NCBI RefSeq assembly: GCF_000158955.1
Contig: NZ_GG657757.1
Span: 546,301-599,788 of the forward strand
DNA: 53,488 bases
Reading direction: 5' to 3'
Source: Streptomyces viridochromogenes DSM 40736
Lineage (GTDB): Bacteria > Actinomycetota > Actinomycetes > Streptomycetales > Streptomycetaceae
Both the position numbers and the translations under genes were made by a program. This document shows positions 16,692-25,822 of this stretch, piece after piece (the first letter of the stretch is position 1; the number at the start of each line of letters is the position of its first letter). The notes under the pieces are model-generated. The model ran no database searches. It saw nothing but the letters and a program-made list of their open reading frames with translations, and was not told the DNA's origin.

Positions 16692-17093
16692 CTACGGACG
16701 GGCCAGCAGGGTGCGGACTCCCTCCGAGGTCAGCGTCAGGCGGTGCTCCGAACTGCCGTCGATGGTGAGCGACAGGTCGTCGGCCGGCCACTGGGCGGCG
16801 AGGGCGCCGAGCGGCACCATGCGGTAGCGGGAGACGAACGGCAGCAGCCCGGCCATCTCCACCTCGGAGGTGAACACGGGCACCACCGGCTCGCCGCCCG
16901 GCTGTTCCAGCACCGGCAGAGCCACCGCCGAGGGGTTGGCGGCGTCGGCGTCGTTGGCGTCGTCGGGCACGGGGATGAGCACGTCGCTGTTGGCGAGCGC
17001 GTCCAGAGCCGCCGCGTCCTCGGTGTTGTCGGCGAGGACGTCCAGTGCCCGCTGGGCGGGCGTGGGCGTGGGGTCGTTTGCGGGTGTCTCCAT
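16692..17093 (-). CDS. SseB-like protein
   Basis: A 133-residue acidic protein starting at METPANDPTP, with AGGGA upstream on the minus strand. The middle, LDALANSDVLIPVPDDAN followed by LPVLEQPGGEPVVPVFTS and EVEMAGLLP, matches the N-terminal domain shared by SseB-like proteins of actinobacteria (no type III secretion is implied). Function unknown; probably cytoplasmic. It is convergent with the sulfur operon (38 bp apart) and 159 bp downstream of the next minus gene. Confidence 0.7.
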   Translation of the reverse strand: METPANDPTPTPAQRALDVLADNTEDAAALDALANSDVLIPVPDDANDADAANPSAVALPVLEQPGGEPVVPVFTSEVEMAGLLPFVSRYRMVPLGALAAQWPADDLSLTIDGSSEHRLTLTSEGVRTLLARP

Positions 17094-17193
17094 GGCAGAT
17101 TCCCTGGTAGCGGCGGTCGTGCGGCCTGCCCGGAGCAAGATCCGCCCCGGACACGTTCCTGCTCGCGTACCCGAACGGGCCCGGGGCAATCCT

Positions 17194-17236
17194 TCTCGAT
17201 CTTGGAGGTTCAGGGGAGGGGTTCTGGGGATCGAGA
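17194..17236 (-). terminator. Possible hairpin between the two small minus-strand genes
   Basis: TCTCGATC (17194-17201) and GATCGAGA (17229-17236) are perfect 8-bp inverted arms with a 27-nt loop, 17 bp beyond the stop of the upstream minus-strand gene. There is no U-tract, so it is only terminator-like. Confidence 0.3.
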
Positions 17237-17252
17237 GGATGCTCGCCGCGTG

Positions 17253-17912
17253 CTAAGCCGGGAGGTCGGGGTACAGGACGGCGAACAGGCCTCGGGCCCG
17301 AGACCCGTCCGGCGACTGCCAGGTGCCCGTGAGGTGACCGGTGGATCCCTGCGGGGAGGGGAACGGGCCGTCCGGGGTGGGCTCCAGGACGCGGTGGAGG
17401 CGGAGGGTCGGGCCGTGTGGCGCAGTCAGCCGGGTGCCTTCCTGGTCGTCGGTGGTGGTGAAGTCCGCGGGGAGGGGGCCTTCGCCGGTGCGGGTGGCGA
17501 CGACGTCGCGGTCGGGGACGTCGGTGAGGTTCTGGTCCTGGGCCTGTGCCCGGCCGTCGATCAGGGCCGGCAACTGGGCGAGCAGGACGGGGTCGTGGCA
17601 ACCGTCGTAGGCCCAGCGGCGGCCGAGGACACCGTGCTCCATGGTGCCGACGAGGGCGTGCTCCGCGCCGTCGAGCGGGGCGCCGCGGTAGGTGAGCGGC
17701 ACCAGGTAGGTGGTCGAGCGGTCGCCGGAGGTGTCGGTGACGACGATGAACTCGATCCCGACCTCGCCCTCCGGGTCGTCCAGCCGGAACCCGCCCGCCT
17801 TGGCCAGTTCCGGTTCGGCGGGGCCACCGCGGTACCAGGGGCGGGAGGGCAGCCAGGAGGTGAGGAGTTCCAGTTTGGTGGGCTTGAGCGTGGTGTGGTG
17901 GATGACGGCCAT
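17253..17912 (-). CDS. Maltokinase N-terminal-cap-like protein
   Basis: A 219-residue soluble protein beginning MAVIHHTTLKPTKLELLTSWLP. The phrases WYRGGPAEPELAKAGGFRLD, GIEFIVVTD, TYLVPLTYRGAPLDGAEHAL and GTMEHGVLGRRWAYDGCHDP resemble the stand-alone cap domain found at the N-terminus of actinobacterial maltokinases, here without the kinase domain. ATG 17912 gives the usual family start; ATG 17921 would add three residues, and no clear ribosome site decides. Role unknown; the family often occurs near glycan or trehalose metabolism genes. Confidence 0.72.
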   Translation of the reverse strand: MAVIHHTTLKPTKLELLTSWLPSRPWYRGGPAEPELAKAGGFRLDDPEGEVGIEFIVVTDTSGDRSTTYLVPLTYRGAPLDGAEHALVGTMEHGVLGRRWAYDGCHDPVLLAQLPALIDGRAQAQDQNLTDVPDRDVVATRTGEGPLPADFTTTDDQEGTRLTAPHGPTLRLHRVLEPTPDGPFPSPQGSTGHLTGTWQSPDGSRARGLFAVLYPDLPA

Positions 17913-18043
17913 GCCGCGCATTAGATCAGCAGCAGCGCCCGTCTGAACAGGCGTTTTCGGAGGATCCGAGTCGGCGGACGGCAAGCAGAGGGGGCACAGC
18001 CGCGATCCGGACCCGCGGCGGCTCCGCCGGCGCTGAAACGGTG

Positions 18044-18071
18044 TTGACGGACGTTATGTTACCGGTAACAT
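18044..18071 (+). promoter_or_regulatory. Promoter with LacI-type operator for the GH35 locus
   Basis: TTGACG (18044-18049) and TAACAT (18066-18071) form a sigma-70-like promoter with a 16-bp spacer. The perfect 16-bp palindrome ATGTTACCGGTAACAT (18056-18071) covers the spacer and the -10. Such CG-centred palindromes are typical LacI-family sites; the LacI regulator at 22619-23683 is the obvious candidate. The motif is unrelated to the one at 2007-2020, so the two galactoside loci are likely controlled separately. Confidence 0.65.
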
Positions 18072-18208
18072 CACCTCTGTTTCCGACGTACGCGACGGTG
18101 TCCTCCGCCCACTCCCACCCGTGGGCCGTCTCCCGGAGTCCGCGTGACCGACCAGCACACCGCACAGCGCGCCACCCCCTTCCCTCCCGCCCCGCCCCGC
18201 CCACCTCC

Positions 18209-18355
18209 ATGATCGGCGGTGTCGCGGCGGGGCCGGCCCTGGGCAAGGCCATCGAGTGGTCCGGGGTCCGCGCGGTGCCGCTCCTGCTGTGCGGGGTCTC
18301 GGCACTCTGTCCGGCCGCCACGCTCTGGCTGATCCGCAGCACCCGATCCTCTTGA
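18209..18355 (+). pseudogene. C-terminal remnant of an MFS transporter
   Basis: A 48-codon stretch encodes MIGGVAAGPALGKAIEWSGV then RAVPLLLCGVSALCPAATLW and ends LIRSTRSS with TGA. It resembles the last two helices of a sugar-type MFS permease; nothing upstream in the frame (to the operator at 18071) looks like the rest. It lies between the operator/promoter and the first GH35 gene, exactly where an oligosaccharide importer would be expected, so the transporter was probably lost by deletion, leaving its 3' end. Family assignment rests on a short segment. Confidence 0.5.
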
Positions 18356-18384
18356 CCGCCCCTGTCCCGAAGGGAAGCCTCCGC

Positions 18385-20154
18385 ATGCCCGCTCTGACGA
18401 CGACGTCCGACGGATTCCTGCTGCACGGCGAGCCGTTCCGGATCCTCTCCGGCGCGCTGCACTACTTCCGCGTCCACCCCGACCTGTGGTCCGACCGGCT
18501 GCGCAAGGCACGGCTGATGGGGCTCAACACGGTGGAGACGTACCTGCCGTGGAACCACCACCAGCCCGATCCCGAGGGGCCGCTGGTGCTCGACGGCCTC
18601 CTCGACCTGCCCCGGTTCCTCCGGCTCGCCCAGGACGAGGGACTGCATGTGCTGCTGCGTCCGGGCCCGTTCATCTGTGCCGAATGGGACGGCGGTGGCC
18701 TGCCCGACTGGCTGACCTCCGACCCGGACGTCCGGCTGCGCACCAGCGATCCCCGCTTCACCGGGGCCGTGGACCGCTACCTCGACCTGCTGCTCCCGGC
18801 GCTCCGGCCTCATCTCGCCGCGGCGGGCGGGCCCGTGATCGCGGTGCAGGTGGAGAACGAGTACGGGGCCTACGGCGACGACTGCGCGTATCTGAAGCAC
18901 CTGGCCGACGCGTTCCGCTCCCGGGGCGTCGAGGAGCTGCTGTTCACCTGCGACCAGGCCGATCCCGAGCACCTGGCCGCGGGCAGCCTGCCAGGCGTGC
19001 TGACCGCCAGCACCTTCGGCAGCCGCGTGGAGCAGTCATTCGGCCGACTGCGCGAGCACCGAAGCGAAGGCCCGCTGTTCTGCGCCGAGTTCTGGATCGG
19101 CTGGTTCGACCACTGGGGCGGTCCGCATCACGTGCGGGACGCGGCGGACGCCGCCGCTGACCTGGACCGGCTGCTCTCCGCCGGGGCGTCCGTCAACATC
19201 TACATGTTCCACGGCGGCACCAACTTCGGGTTCGCCAACGGCGCCAACCACAAGCACGCGTACACGCCGACCGTCACGTCGTACGACTACGACGCCGCGC
19301 TCACCGAGTGCGGCGACCCGGGTCCGAAGTATCACGCCTTCCGCGAGGTCATCGCCCGCCACGCGTCCGTTCCCGACGAGCCCGCCCCGGAGCCGGGAGT
19401 CAAACTCTCGCCGACCGACGTCGAGTTGAACGGCCGGGCACTTCTACTGCCCCTCGCCGAGGCGCTCGCCGCTCCCGTCCGTGCCGACGCTCCGCTGACC
19501 ATGGGCGAGCTCGGGCAGCGCACCGGCTACGCCCTCTACCGCACCACTCTCCCCGCCGCCGGGGACGGCCTGCTGCACTTCGGCGGTGGTGTCGGCGATC
19601 GTGCCCAGGTCTTCGTCGACGGCGCGCCGGTCGGGGTACTGGAGCGCGAACGCCACGACGAGACCCTGCCCGTGCGCGTCCCACGATCCGGCGCGACGCT
19701 GGAGGTCCTCGTCGAGAACATGGGCGGCGTCAACTATGGGCCGCGTATCGGAGCGCCCAAGGGCCTGCTCGGGCCGGTCTCCTTCAACGGCGACGCCCTG
19801 CGCGGCTGGGACTGCCACCCGTTGCCGCTGGACGACCCCGGCGCGGTGCCGTTCTCCCCGGCCGGCGACACGGCGGCGGTCACCGTACCGGCCTTCCACC
19901 GCGGCGCCTTCGAGGTGGCCGTGCCCGCCGACGCCTTCCTCGCCCTGCCCGGCTGGACGAAGGGGCAGGCCTGGGTCAACGGCTTCCACCTGGGCCGCTA
20001 CTGGAACCGTGGGCCGCAGCACACGCTCTACGTGCCCGGGCCGGTGCTGCGTCCGGGTGCGAACGAGCTGGTCCTGCTGGAGCTGCACGGCACCACCGCC
20101 ACCCGCGCCCGGCTCACCGACGCGCCCGACCTCGGCCCGGAGAACACCTGGTGA
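18385..20154 (+). CDS. GH35 beta-galactosidase (first of two)
   Basis: A 589-residue cytoplasmic enzyme (no signal peptide) releasing beta-linked galactose. GH35 landmarks: GEPFRILSGALHYFRVHPDL near the start, VETYLPWNHHQPDPEG, RPGPFICAEWDGGGLPDWL, acid/base Glu in VQVENEYGAYGDD (about 157), nucleophile Glu in FCAEFWIGWFDHWGG (about 235), and MFHGGTNFGFANGAN. The C-terminal half carries the jelly-roll domains (VFVDGAPVGVLERE; VNGFHLGRYWNRGPQ). GAAGGGA precedes ATG 18385. The stop overlaps the second GH35 by GTGA. Confidence 0.95.
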   Translation: MPALTTTSDGFLLHGEPFRILSGALHYFRVHPDLWSDRLRKARLMGLNTVETYLPWNHHQPDPEGPLVLDGLLDLPRFLRLAQDEGLHVLLRPGPFICAEWDGGGLPDWLTSDPDVRLRTSDPRFTGAVDRYLDLLLPALRPHLAAAGGPVIAVQVENEYGAYGDDCAYLKHLADAFRSRGVEELLFTCDQADPEHLAAGSLPGVLTASTFGSRVEQSFGRLREHRSEGPLFCAEFWIGWFDHWGGPHHVRDAADAAADLDRLLSAGASVNIYMFHGGTNFGFANGANHKHAYTPTVTSYDYDAALTECGDPGPKYHAFREVIARHASVPDEPAPEPGVKLSPTDVELNGRALLLPLAEALAAPVRADAPLTMGELGQRTGYALYRTTLPAAGDGLLHFGGGVGDRAQVFVDGAPVGVLERERHDETLPVRVPRSGATLEVLVENMGGVNYGPRIGAPKGLLGPVSFNGDALRGWDCHPLPLDDPGAVPFSPAGDTAAVTVPAFHRGAFEVAVPADAFLALPGWTKGQAWVNGFHLGRYWNRGPQHTLYVPGPVLRPGANELVLLELHGTTATRARLTDAPDLGPENTW

Positions 20155-22532
20155 CCCCGCACCGGCTGCGCGTACCCGCGCCCTCCGCTCCCCCGCGAAC
20201 CGGCCACCTCCCCTTCGCCGACGCCCCGGGCGTGCCCGACCCCGTCGAGGTCACCGGCCGCTGGCTCACCCGGGGCGGCCGCCCCTGGTTCCCGGTCTCG
20301 GGCGAGTTCCACTACTCCCGCTACCCGGCCGGACAGTGGGAGGAGGAGCTGCTGAAGATGAAGGCGGGCGGGGTGACCGCCGTCGCCTCCTACGTCCTGT
20401 GGATCCATCACGAGGAGGTCGAGGGCCGGATCCGCTTCGACGGCGACCGCGATCTCAGGCGCTTCGCCGCGCTGTGTGCCCGGCACGGTCTGGACTTCGT
20501 CCCCCGCATCGGGCCCTGGTGTCACGCGGAGGTCCGGGGTGGCGGACTGCCCGACTGGCTGCTCGCCCGCGCCCTCACCCCGCGCACCGACGACCCGGCC
20601 TATCTGGCGGCCGTGCGCACCTGGTTCGCGGCCGTCGCGGACGAGCTGCGCGGCCTGGACCGGGAGCACGGCGGCCCGATCGTCGCGATCCAGGTCGAGA
20701 ACGAGCTCTCCGACCAGCCGGGCCACCTGCGGACGCTGAAGCGCCTGGCCCAGGAGGCCGGACTGAGGGCGCCGCTGTGGACGTCGACCGCCTGGGGCGG
20801 GGTGCAGCTCCCGGGAGAGGAGCTGCTGCCGCTGTACGGCGGCTATCCGGAGGCGTTCTGGACGGAGGCGGACGGCGGCTGGCCCGACACCTGCCGCACG
20901 CACTTCTTCTTCACCCACGAGCGCGACGACGAAGGCATCGGCGCCGACCTGCGACCCACGTCGGTGCGCGAAGCCGGTCCGGTTCCGGCGGACCGATTCC
21001 CCTGGGCGACCTGCGAGTTGGGCGGCGGCATGGCGGTGGCCTACCACCGGCGGCCCAGGGTCGAGGCCGCCGACGTCGGCGCGCTGGGGCTCACCAAGAT
21101 CGGCTGCGGCTCGGTGTGGCAGGGCTACTACATGTTCCACGGCGGCACCAACCCGCCCGGCGAGCTGACGACCCTTCAGGAGTCGCACGCCACCGGCTAT
21201 CCCAACGACCTGCCGGTGCTGAGCTACGACTTCCAGGCCCCGCTCGGCGAGTACGGCCAAGTGCGTCCCACCTATCACGAACTGCGGCTCCAGCACCTGC
21301 TGCTCGCCTGTTTCGGGCAGCGGATCGCGCCGATGGAGTCCGTGCTTCCGGAGCGGCGGCCCACCGGACGGCACGACCGGGACACCCTGCGCTGGGCCGT
21401 CCGCACCGACGGCACCTCGGGCTTCCTCTTCGTGACCAATCATCAGCCGCACGAGCCGCTGCCGGACCATCCGGACACGGCCTTCACGATCGGCTTCCCG
21501 GACGCGCCGGCGCTGACGCTGCCGAGCACTCCCGTCACGGTGCCCTCGGGCGCGTACTTCTGCTGGCCGCTGCGGCTGGAGGTGGCCGGGCTGCGACTGG
21601 AGTGGGCGACCGCGCAACCGGTGTGCACCGTCGAGGCGGCCGGCCGTACGGTCCTGGTGCTGGCCGCGACCGACGGCATCGCACCCGAACTCGCCCTGGA
21701 CGCGGCCACGGTGGAGTCTGTCTCGACGCCGTCCGGGGACGTGACACCGGTCGCCGGCCGGATCCTGGTCAGCGGAGCGCGGCCCGGCACCGACGCCCTG
21801 GTCGAGGTGGAAGCGGCCGACGGTTCACGTGTCGGTCTGCTGATCCTGGACGCGGCGACAGCCCGCACCGTCTACCGGGGTACCGCGTGGGGAGCCGAGC
21901 GGTTGGTGCTGTGCGGGGACGGTGTCGTCTTCGACGGGGACGAGGTGCGGCTGCGCAGCCGGGCCGCCGAGCCGTCGTTCGCGGTGCTGCCCGCGCCGGA
22001 GTCCGCTCCGGTGGTGGAAGGGGCGCGGGTGCGGGAGGCGGCGGACGGCGCGTTCACCCGCTACACGATCGAGGCCGGGCCCGCGGCGGACACCGCCGTC
22101 CTCGTCACCCTGGTCAGGCCCGCCGGTCCGGCGCCCGAGCCGGAGTACGGCGTGCGGGGCCGGGCGAGCGCGCCGGCGGACAAGCACGTGGAGACGGTGT
22201 CCGCCGAGTACCACGTCGACGTACCGGAGGACCTGCTGCGGGACCCCGCCGGTGTGCTGCTGAGGCTGAGCTGGACGGGCGACCTGGCCCGCGCCTACGT
22301 GGGGGACGTCCTGGTCGCCGACCAGTTCTACTCGGGGCGTGTGTGGGACATCGGCCTGGACCGGCTGCCCGTCGAGGAGGTGCGCGGGCGGGGACTGCGG
22401 TTGCGGGTGCTGCCGCTGGCCGCGGGGGCCCGGGTGCATGTGCCCGGGCAGGTGGGCGACGCCTGGCGGGAGGCCGCGGTGCGGCAGGCCGAGTGGGTGG
22501 TCACGCGCTCCTGGGCGGCCAGGGCCGGTTGA
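20151..22532 (+). CDS. GH35-family beta-galactosidase, long form (second of two)
   Basis: A 793-residue GH35 protein starting at GTG 20151, coupled to the first. Landmarks: PWFPVSGEFHYSRYPAGQWE, SYVLWIHHEEVEGRIRFDG, RIGPWCHAEVRGGGLPDWL, acid/base Glu in IQVENELSDQPGHL (about 183), candidate nucleophile in ATCELGGGMA (about 287), and GYYMFHGGTNPPGE. The C-terminal 350 residues are beta-rich extra domains. It differs strongly from its neighbour (ENELSDQ versus ENEYGAY), so it probably attacks a different galactoside or linkage. No secretion signal is seen. Confidence 0.92.
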   Translation: MTPHRLRVPAPSAPPRTGHLPFADAPGVPDPVEVTGRWLTRGGRPWFPVSGEFHYSRYPAGQWEEELLKMKAGGVTAVASYVLWIHHEEVEGRIRFDGDRDLRRFAALCARHGLDFVPRIGPWCHAEVRGGGLPDWLLARALTPRTDDPAYLAAVRTWFAAVADELRGLDREHGGPIVAIQVENELSDQPGHLRTLKRLAQEAGLRAPLWTSTAWGGVQLPGEELLPLYGGYPEAFWTEADGGWPDTCRTHFFFTHERDDEGIGADLRPTSVREAGPVPADRFPWATCELGGGMAVAYHRRPRVEAADVGALGLTKIGCGSVWQGYYMFHGGTNPPGELTTLQESHATGYPNDLPVLSYDFQAPLGEYGQVRPTYHELRLQHLLLACFGQRIAPMESVLPERRPTGRHDRDTLRWAVRTDGTSGFLFVTNHQPHEPLPDHPDTAFTIGFPDAPALTLPSTPVTVPSGAYFCWPLRLEVAGLRLEWATAQPVCTVEAAGRTVLVLAATDGIAPELALDAATVESVSTPSGDVTPVAGRILVSGARPGTDALVEVEAADGSRVGLLILDAATARTVYRGTAWGAERLVLCGDGVVFDGDEVRLRSRAAEPSFAVLPAPESAPVVEGARVREAADGAFTRYTIEAGPAADTAVLVTLVRPAGPAPEPEYGVRGRASAPADKHVETVSAEYHVDVPEDLLRDPAGVLLRLSWTGDLARAYVGDVLVADQFYSGRVWDIGLDRLPVEEVRGRGLRLRVLPLAAGARVHVPGQVGDAWREAAVRQAEWVVTRSWAARAG

Positions 22533-22545
22533 AGCCCCTGCCCAC

Positions 22546-22580
22546 GCCGCCCGGCCTATGCTGTGCTCCTGCCGGGCGGC
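22546..22580 (+). terminator. Strong hairpin between GH35 and LacI genes
   Basis: GCCGCCCGG (22546-22554) and CCGGGCGGC (22572-22580) are perfect 9-bp arms around a 17-nt loop that contains TATGCT. It begins 14 bp after the GH35 stop. With no U-tract it may be a factor-independent terminator of the high-GC type, or it may reduce read-through into lacI, whose own -10 could be the TATGCT in the loop. Confidence 0.4.
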
Positions 22581-22618
22581 CCAGGACCGCCGTATCCGAC
22601 GTCGAGGAATCACCCGCC

Positions 22619-23683
22619 ATGACACCGAGCGCCACCGACAGCCCCGTCCCCAGGGGCCGCAGCCGGCGCAACTTCGCGGGGACGCGGCCGGTGATGGCCG
22701 ACGTGGCCCGGCTGGCCGGCGTCTCCAAGCAGACCGTGTCCCGGGTGCTCAACGACCACCCGGCCGTACGCCCCGGGACGCGCGAGGCGGTCCTGGACGC
22801 CATGCGCACGCTCGGCTACCGGCCGAGCCGCAGCGCACGGTCCCTGGCCAGCGGCCGGACCCGGATGCTCGGGGTCATCTCCTTCGACGCCGCCCGGTAC
22901 GGGCCGGCCTCCATCCTGACGGCGATCAACACCGCTGCCCAGGACGCCGGATACCTCGTGAGCTCCATCGCCCTGGACACGGCCGATCACGACACCGTCG
23001 TCGAGGCGGTGAACCGCCTGTCGGCCGAGGGCGCGGACGGCGTCATCGCGATCGCCCCTCAGCAGTGGGTGGGCCGGGCCCTGGCCGAGACCGACCTCGG
23101 CACGCCCCTGGTGGTGCTGGAGAGCGCCCTCGACAGCGGCACGCCCCCGGTCACCGGCGACTCCCGTACCGGCGCCCGCAAGGCCACCGAGCACCTCCTC
23201 GGTCTCGGGCACACCACCGTGTGGCACATCGCGGGCCCGGCCGGCTGGACCTCCGCCGAACACCGGCTGGGCAGCTGGCAGGCCACGCTCCAGGCGGCCG
23301 GTGCCGACGTCCCGGCCCCGCTCGCCGGGGACTGGAGCGCCGACTCCGGTTACGAGCTGGGCCGCCGGCTGGCCCGGCGCCCGGAGGTGACGGCGGTGTT
23401 CGCCTCCAATGACCAGATGGCCCTGGGGCTGCTGCACGCCCTGCACGAGTCGGGGCGGTCCGTCCCCGGCGACGTCAGCGTCGTCGGCTACGACGACATC
23501 CCCGAGGCCGCGCATCTCCTGCCGCCGCTGACCACCGTCCGCACCGACTTCACCGAGATCGGCACCCGTTCCCTGCGTCTCCTGCTGGACCGTATCGACG
23601 GTCCCGGGGAGCGGCCCCGGGTGGAGACCCTGGTGCCCGTCGACCTGGTGGTGCGGGCCAGCAGCGGCCCGCCGCCGCGCTGA
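22619..23683 (+). CDS. LacI-family regulator of the GH35 locus
   Basis: A 354-residue LacI-type repressor. The helix-turn-helix is MADVARLAGVSKQTVSRVLN (about 26-45), with the hinge PSRSARSLASGRT, then the effector domain (SNDQMALGLLHALHESGRSV, SVVGYDDIPEAAHLLPPLTT). The two specificity positions after GVS are KQ, versus RG in the other LacI regulator of this window, consistent with two different operators. It lies 86 bp after the long GH35 gene and is likely to repress the promoter at 18044-18071. Confidence 0.93.
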   Translation: MTPSATDSPVPRGRSRRNFAGTRPVMADVARLAGVSKQTVSRVLNDHPAVRPGTREAVLDAMRTLGYRPSRSARSLASGRTRMLGVISFDAARYGPASILTAINTAAQDAGYLVSSIALDTADHDTVVEAVNRLSAEGADGVIAIAPQQWVGRALAETDLGTPLVVLESALDSGTPPVTGDSRTGARKATEHLLGLGHTTVWHIAGPAGWTSAEHRLGSWQATLQAAGADVPAPLAGDWSADSGYELGRRLARRPEVTAVFASNDQMALGLLHALHESGRSVPGDVSVVGYDDIPEAAHLLPPLTTVRTDFTEIGTRSLRLLLDRIDGPGERPRVETLVPVDLVVRASSGPPPR

Positions 23684-23693
23684 GGCCGTTCCA

Positions 23694-25675
23694 TCAGCCG
23701 TTTTCCCGGGCGGCCGCACGCCGCCAGGCGCTCTCCCGCAGCAGGCGCAGGCCGTTCAGGCCGACCAGGACCGTGGAGCCCTCGTGGCCCGCGACGCCGA
23801 GCGGCAGCGGCAGGGTCCCGGCCAGGTCCCAGACGACGAGGCCGGCGATGAACACCCCGGCGATGACGAGGTTCTGGACGACCAGCCCGCGGGCGCGGCG
23901 GGACAGGGCGACGGTGGTGGGGACCGCGGCGAGTTCGTCGCGCACGATCACCGCGTCCGCGGTCTCCAGGGCGAGGTCGGAGCCCGCCCGGCCCATGGCG
24001 ACGCCGGTGTGCGCGGCGGCCAGGGCGGGTGCGTCGTTGACGCCGTCCCCGACGACCAGCACCTTGCGGCCCGCGCTCGTCATCTCCCGCACGGCGGCCA
24101 GCTTGTCCTGCGGCAGCAGCCCGGCCCGCACGTCGTCGATGCCCGCCTCGGCGGCGAGGTGCGCGGCGGCACGGGGGTTGTCGCCGGTGAGGAGCACGGG
24201 GGCGGCGCCGGTGAGCGTGGCGAGCGCGGTGACGGTGGCGGCGGCGTCCGGGCGGAGCCGGTCGGCGATGCCGAGCAGTCCGGCGGGGGCGCCGTCGACG
24301 ACGACGAGGACGGCGGTACGGCCGGATTCCTCGAGGTCCCCGGCCAGGTCGGCGACCGCGCGGTGTGGGCCGTCCAGCAGGCGGGACGGCGCGCCCACCT
24401 GGACCGTACGGCCCGTCACGACGGCGGTCACTCCCACGCCGGGCGCGGAGGTGAAGTCCCGCGCGCCCGGCAGCACCAGTCCGCGTTCGCGGGCCGCGTC
24501 CACGACGGCCCGGGCCAGCGGATGCTCACTGGGCCGTTCCGCCGCCGCCGCGAGCCGCAGCAACCCGTCCTCGTCCAGGCCGGGTTCCGGCAGCGGCCGG
24601 ACGTCGGTGACGCGCGGGCTGCCCTCGGTCAGCGTGCCGGTCTTGTCCAGCGCGACCGCGTCCGTCTTGCCCGATCCGCTCCATCACCACGGCCGAACTT
24701 CACCAGCACACCGTGCCGTCCCGCGTTGGCGATGGCCGACAGCAGGGGCGGCATGGTGGCCAGCACGACCGCGCACGGCGAGGCCACGATCATGAACGTC
24801 ATGGCGCGCAGCAGCGCGTCGGTGAGGTGTGCGCCGAAGGCGAGCGGCACCAGGAAGACGGCCAGGGTCGCGGCCACCATGCCCAGCGAGTAGCGCTGTT
24901 CGACCTTCTCGATGAACAGCTGCGTGGGCGCCTTGGTCTCGGAGGCCTCCTGCACCATGCGCACGATCCGGGCGATCACCGAGTCGGACGCGTCGCGGTC
25001 GACCCGGACGCGCAGGGCGCCGGTGCCGTTGAGGGTGCCGGCGAAGACCTCGTCGCCCGGTTCCTTCGCCACGGGGAGCGGTTCGCCCGTGATGGTCGCC
25101 TGGTCCACCTCGCTCGCTCCGTCCAGCACGCGGCCGTCGGCACCGACGCGTTCTCCCGGACGTACCAGGACGGTGTCCCCCACGGCCAGCTCGTCCACGG
25201 GCACGGTCTGTTCGCCGCCGTCCGGGGCCAGCCGGGTGGCCGTGGCCGGGGCCAGGTCGAGCAGGCCCCGGACCGAGTCGGCGGTGCGGGCCGTGGCCAG
25301 CGCCTCCAGCGCGCCGGAGGTGGCGAAGATGACGATGAGCAGCGCGCCGTCCATCACCTGCCCGATCGCCGCCGCGCCCAGTGCGGCGACCACCATCAGC
25401 AGATCGACGTCGAGCGTGCGGTCCTTCAGCGCCTTGAGGCCCTCCCACCCCGGCTCCCAGCCGCCCGTGACGTACGCCAGTGCGTACAGCGGGCCCCAGG
25501 TCCAGGCGGGGGCGCCGGTCATCTGCAAGGGCAGCGCGAGCAGGAAGAAGACGGTGGCCGCGGCGGCCCAGCGCGCCTCGGGGAGCGCGAGGACACGGGT
25601 CCGCCGCCGGGGCGCCGCCCCGTCGGGTGCGGGCTTCGCCCGTTCGACCGGCCGGGGCGTGAGGGTGGAGGTCAT
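23694..25675 (-). pseudogene. Heavy-metal P1B-type ATPase, two indels
   Basis: Membrane pump for divalent cations (zinc/cadmium/lead/cobalt group). No N-terminal metal-binding domain is present. ATG 25675 opens a frame with the early helices, the actuator loop (VDQATITGEPLPVAKEPGD) and the transport motif SPCAVVLATMPP, ending in NAGRHGVLVK at about 24698. The next residues (SAVVMERIG) are one frame over, and the phosphorylation motif DKTGTLTEGS and the rest (GDGVNDAPALAAAHTGVAMG, HEGSTVLVGLNGLRLLRES) are in a third. Removing one base at AA 24696-24697 and one at CCC 24670-24672 gives 659 residues, a normal length. Two insertions only 26 bp apart suggest sequence error rather than decay. Confidence 0.85.
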
Positions 25676-25730
25676 CAGGGGTCCTTCTGGCGGGGTGCGC
25701 GTGGCGCGTGGCCCTCACCATACAGGAACA

Positions 25731-25755
25731 CATGAAGACTGATTCATGTCTTCAT
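25731..25755. promoter_or_regulatory. ArsR/SmtB-type operator upstream of the metal ATPase
   Basis: Two nested inverted repeats share the sequence: CATGAA-N6-TTCATG (25731-25748) and ATGAAGAC-N8-GTCTTCAT (25732-25755), both with perfect arms. The TGAA/TTCA half sites and AT-rich character against a GC-rich background are typical of ArsR/SmtB metal-sensor sites. On the minus strand TATGGT follows as a possible -10 before the ATPase start at 25675. No ArsR gene is encoded in the window, so the sensor must lie elsewhere. Confidence 0.6.
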
Positions 25756-25822
25756 TCCCCATCAGGGATGCCGGGGGTCGACGGGGTCAGCGCACGGGCC
25801 CCGCAAAGCACCGCCGGCCACG

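Noticed and set aside
16692..17093. Type III secretion component (from the SseB name)
   Set aside because: Only the small SseB N-terminal domain is similar; no secretion genes are present and actinobacteria lack type III secretion.
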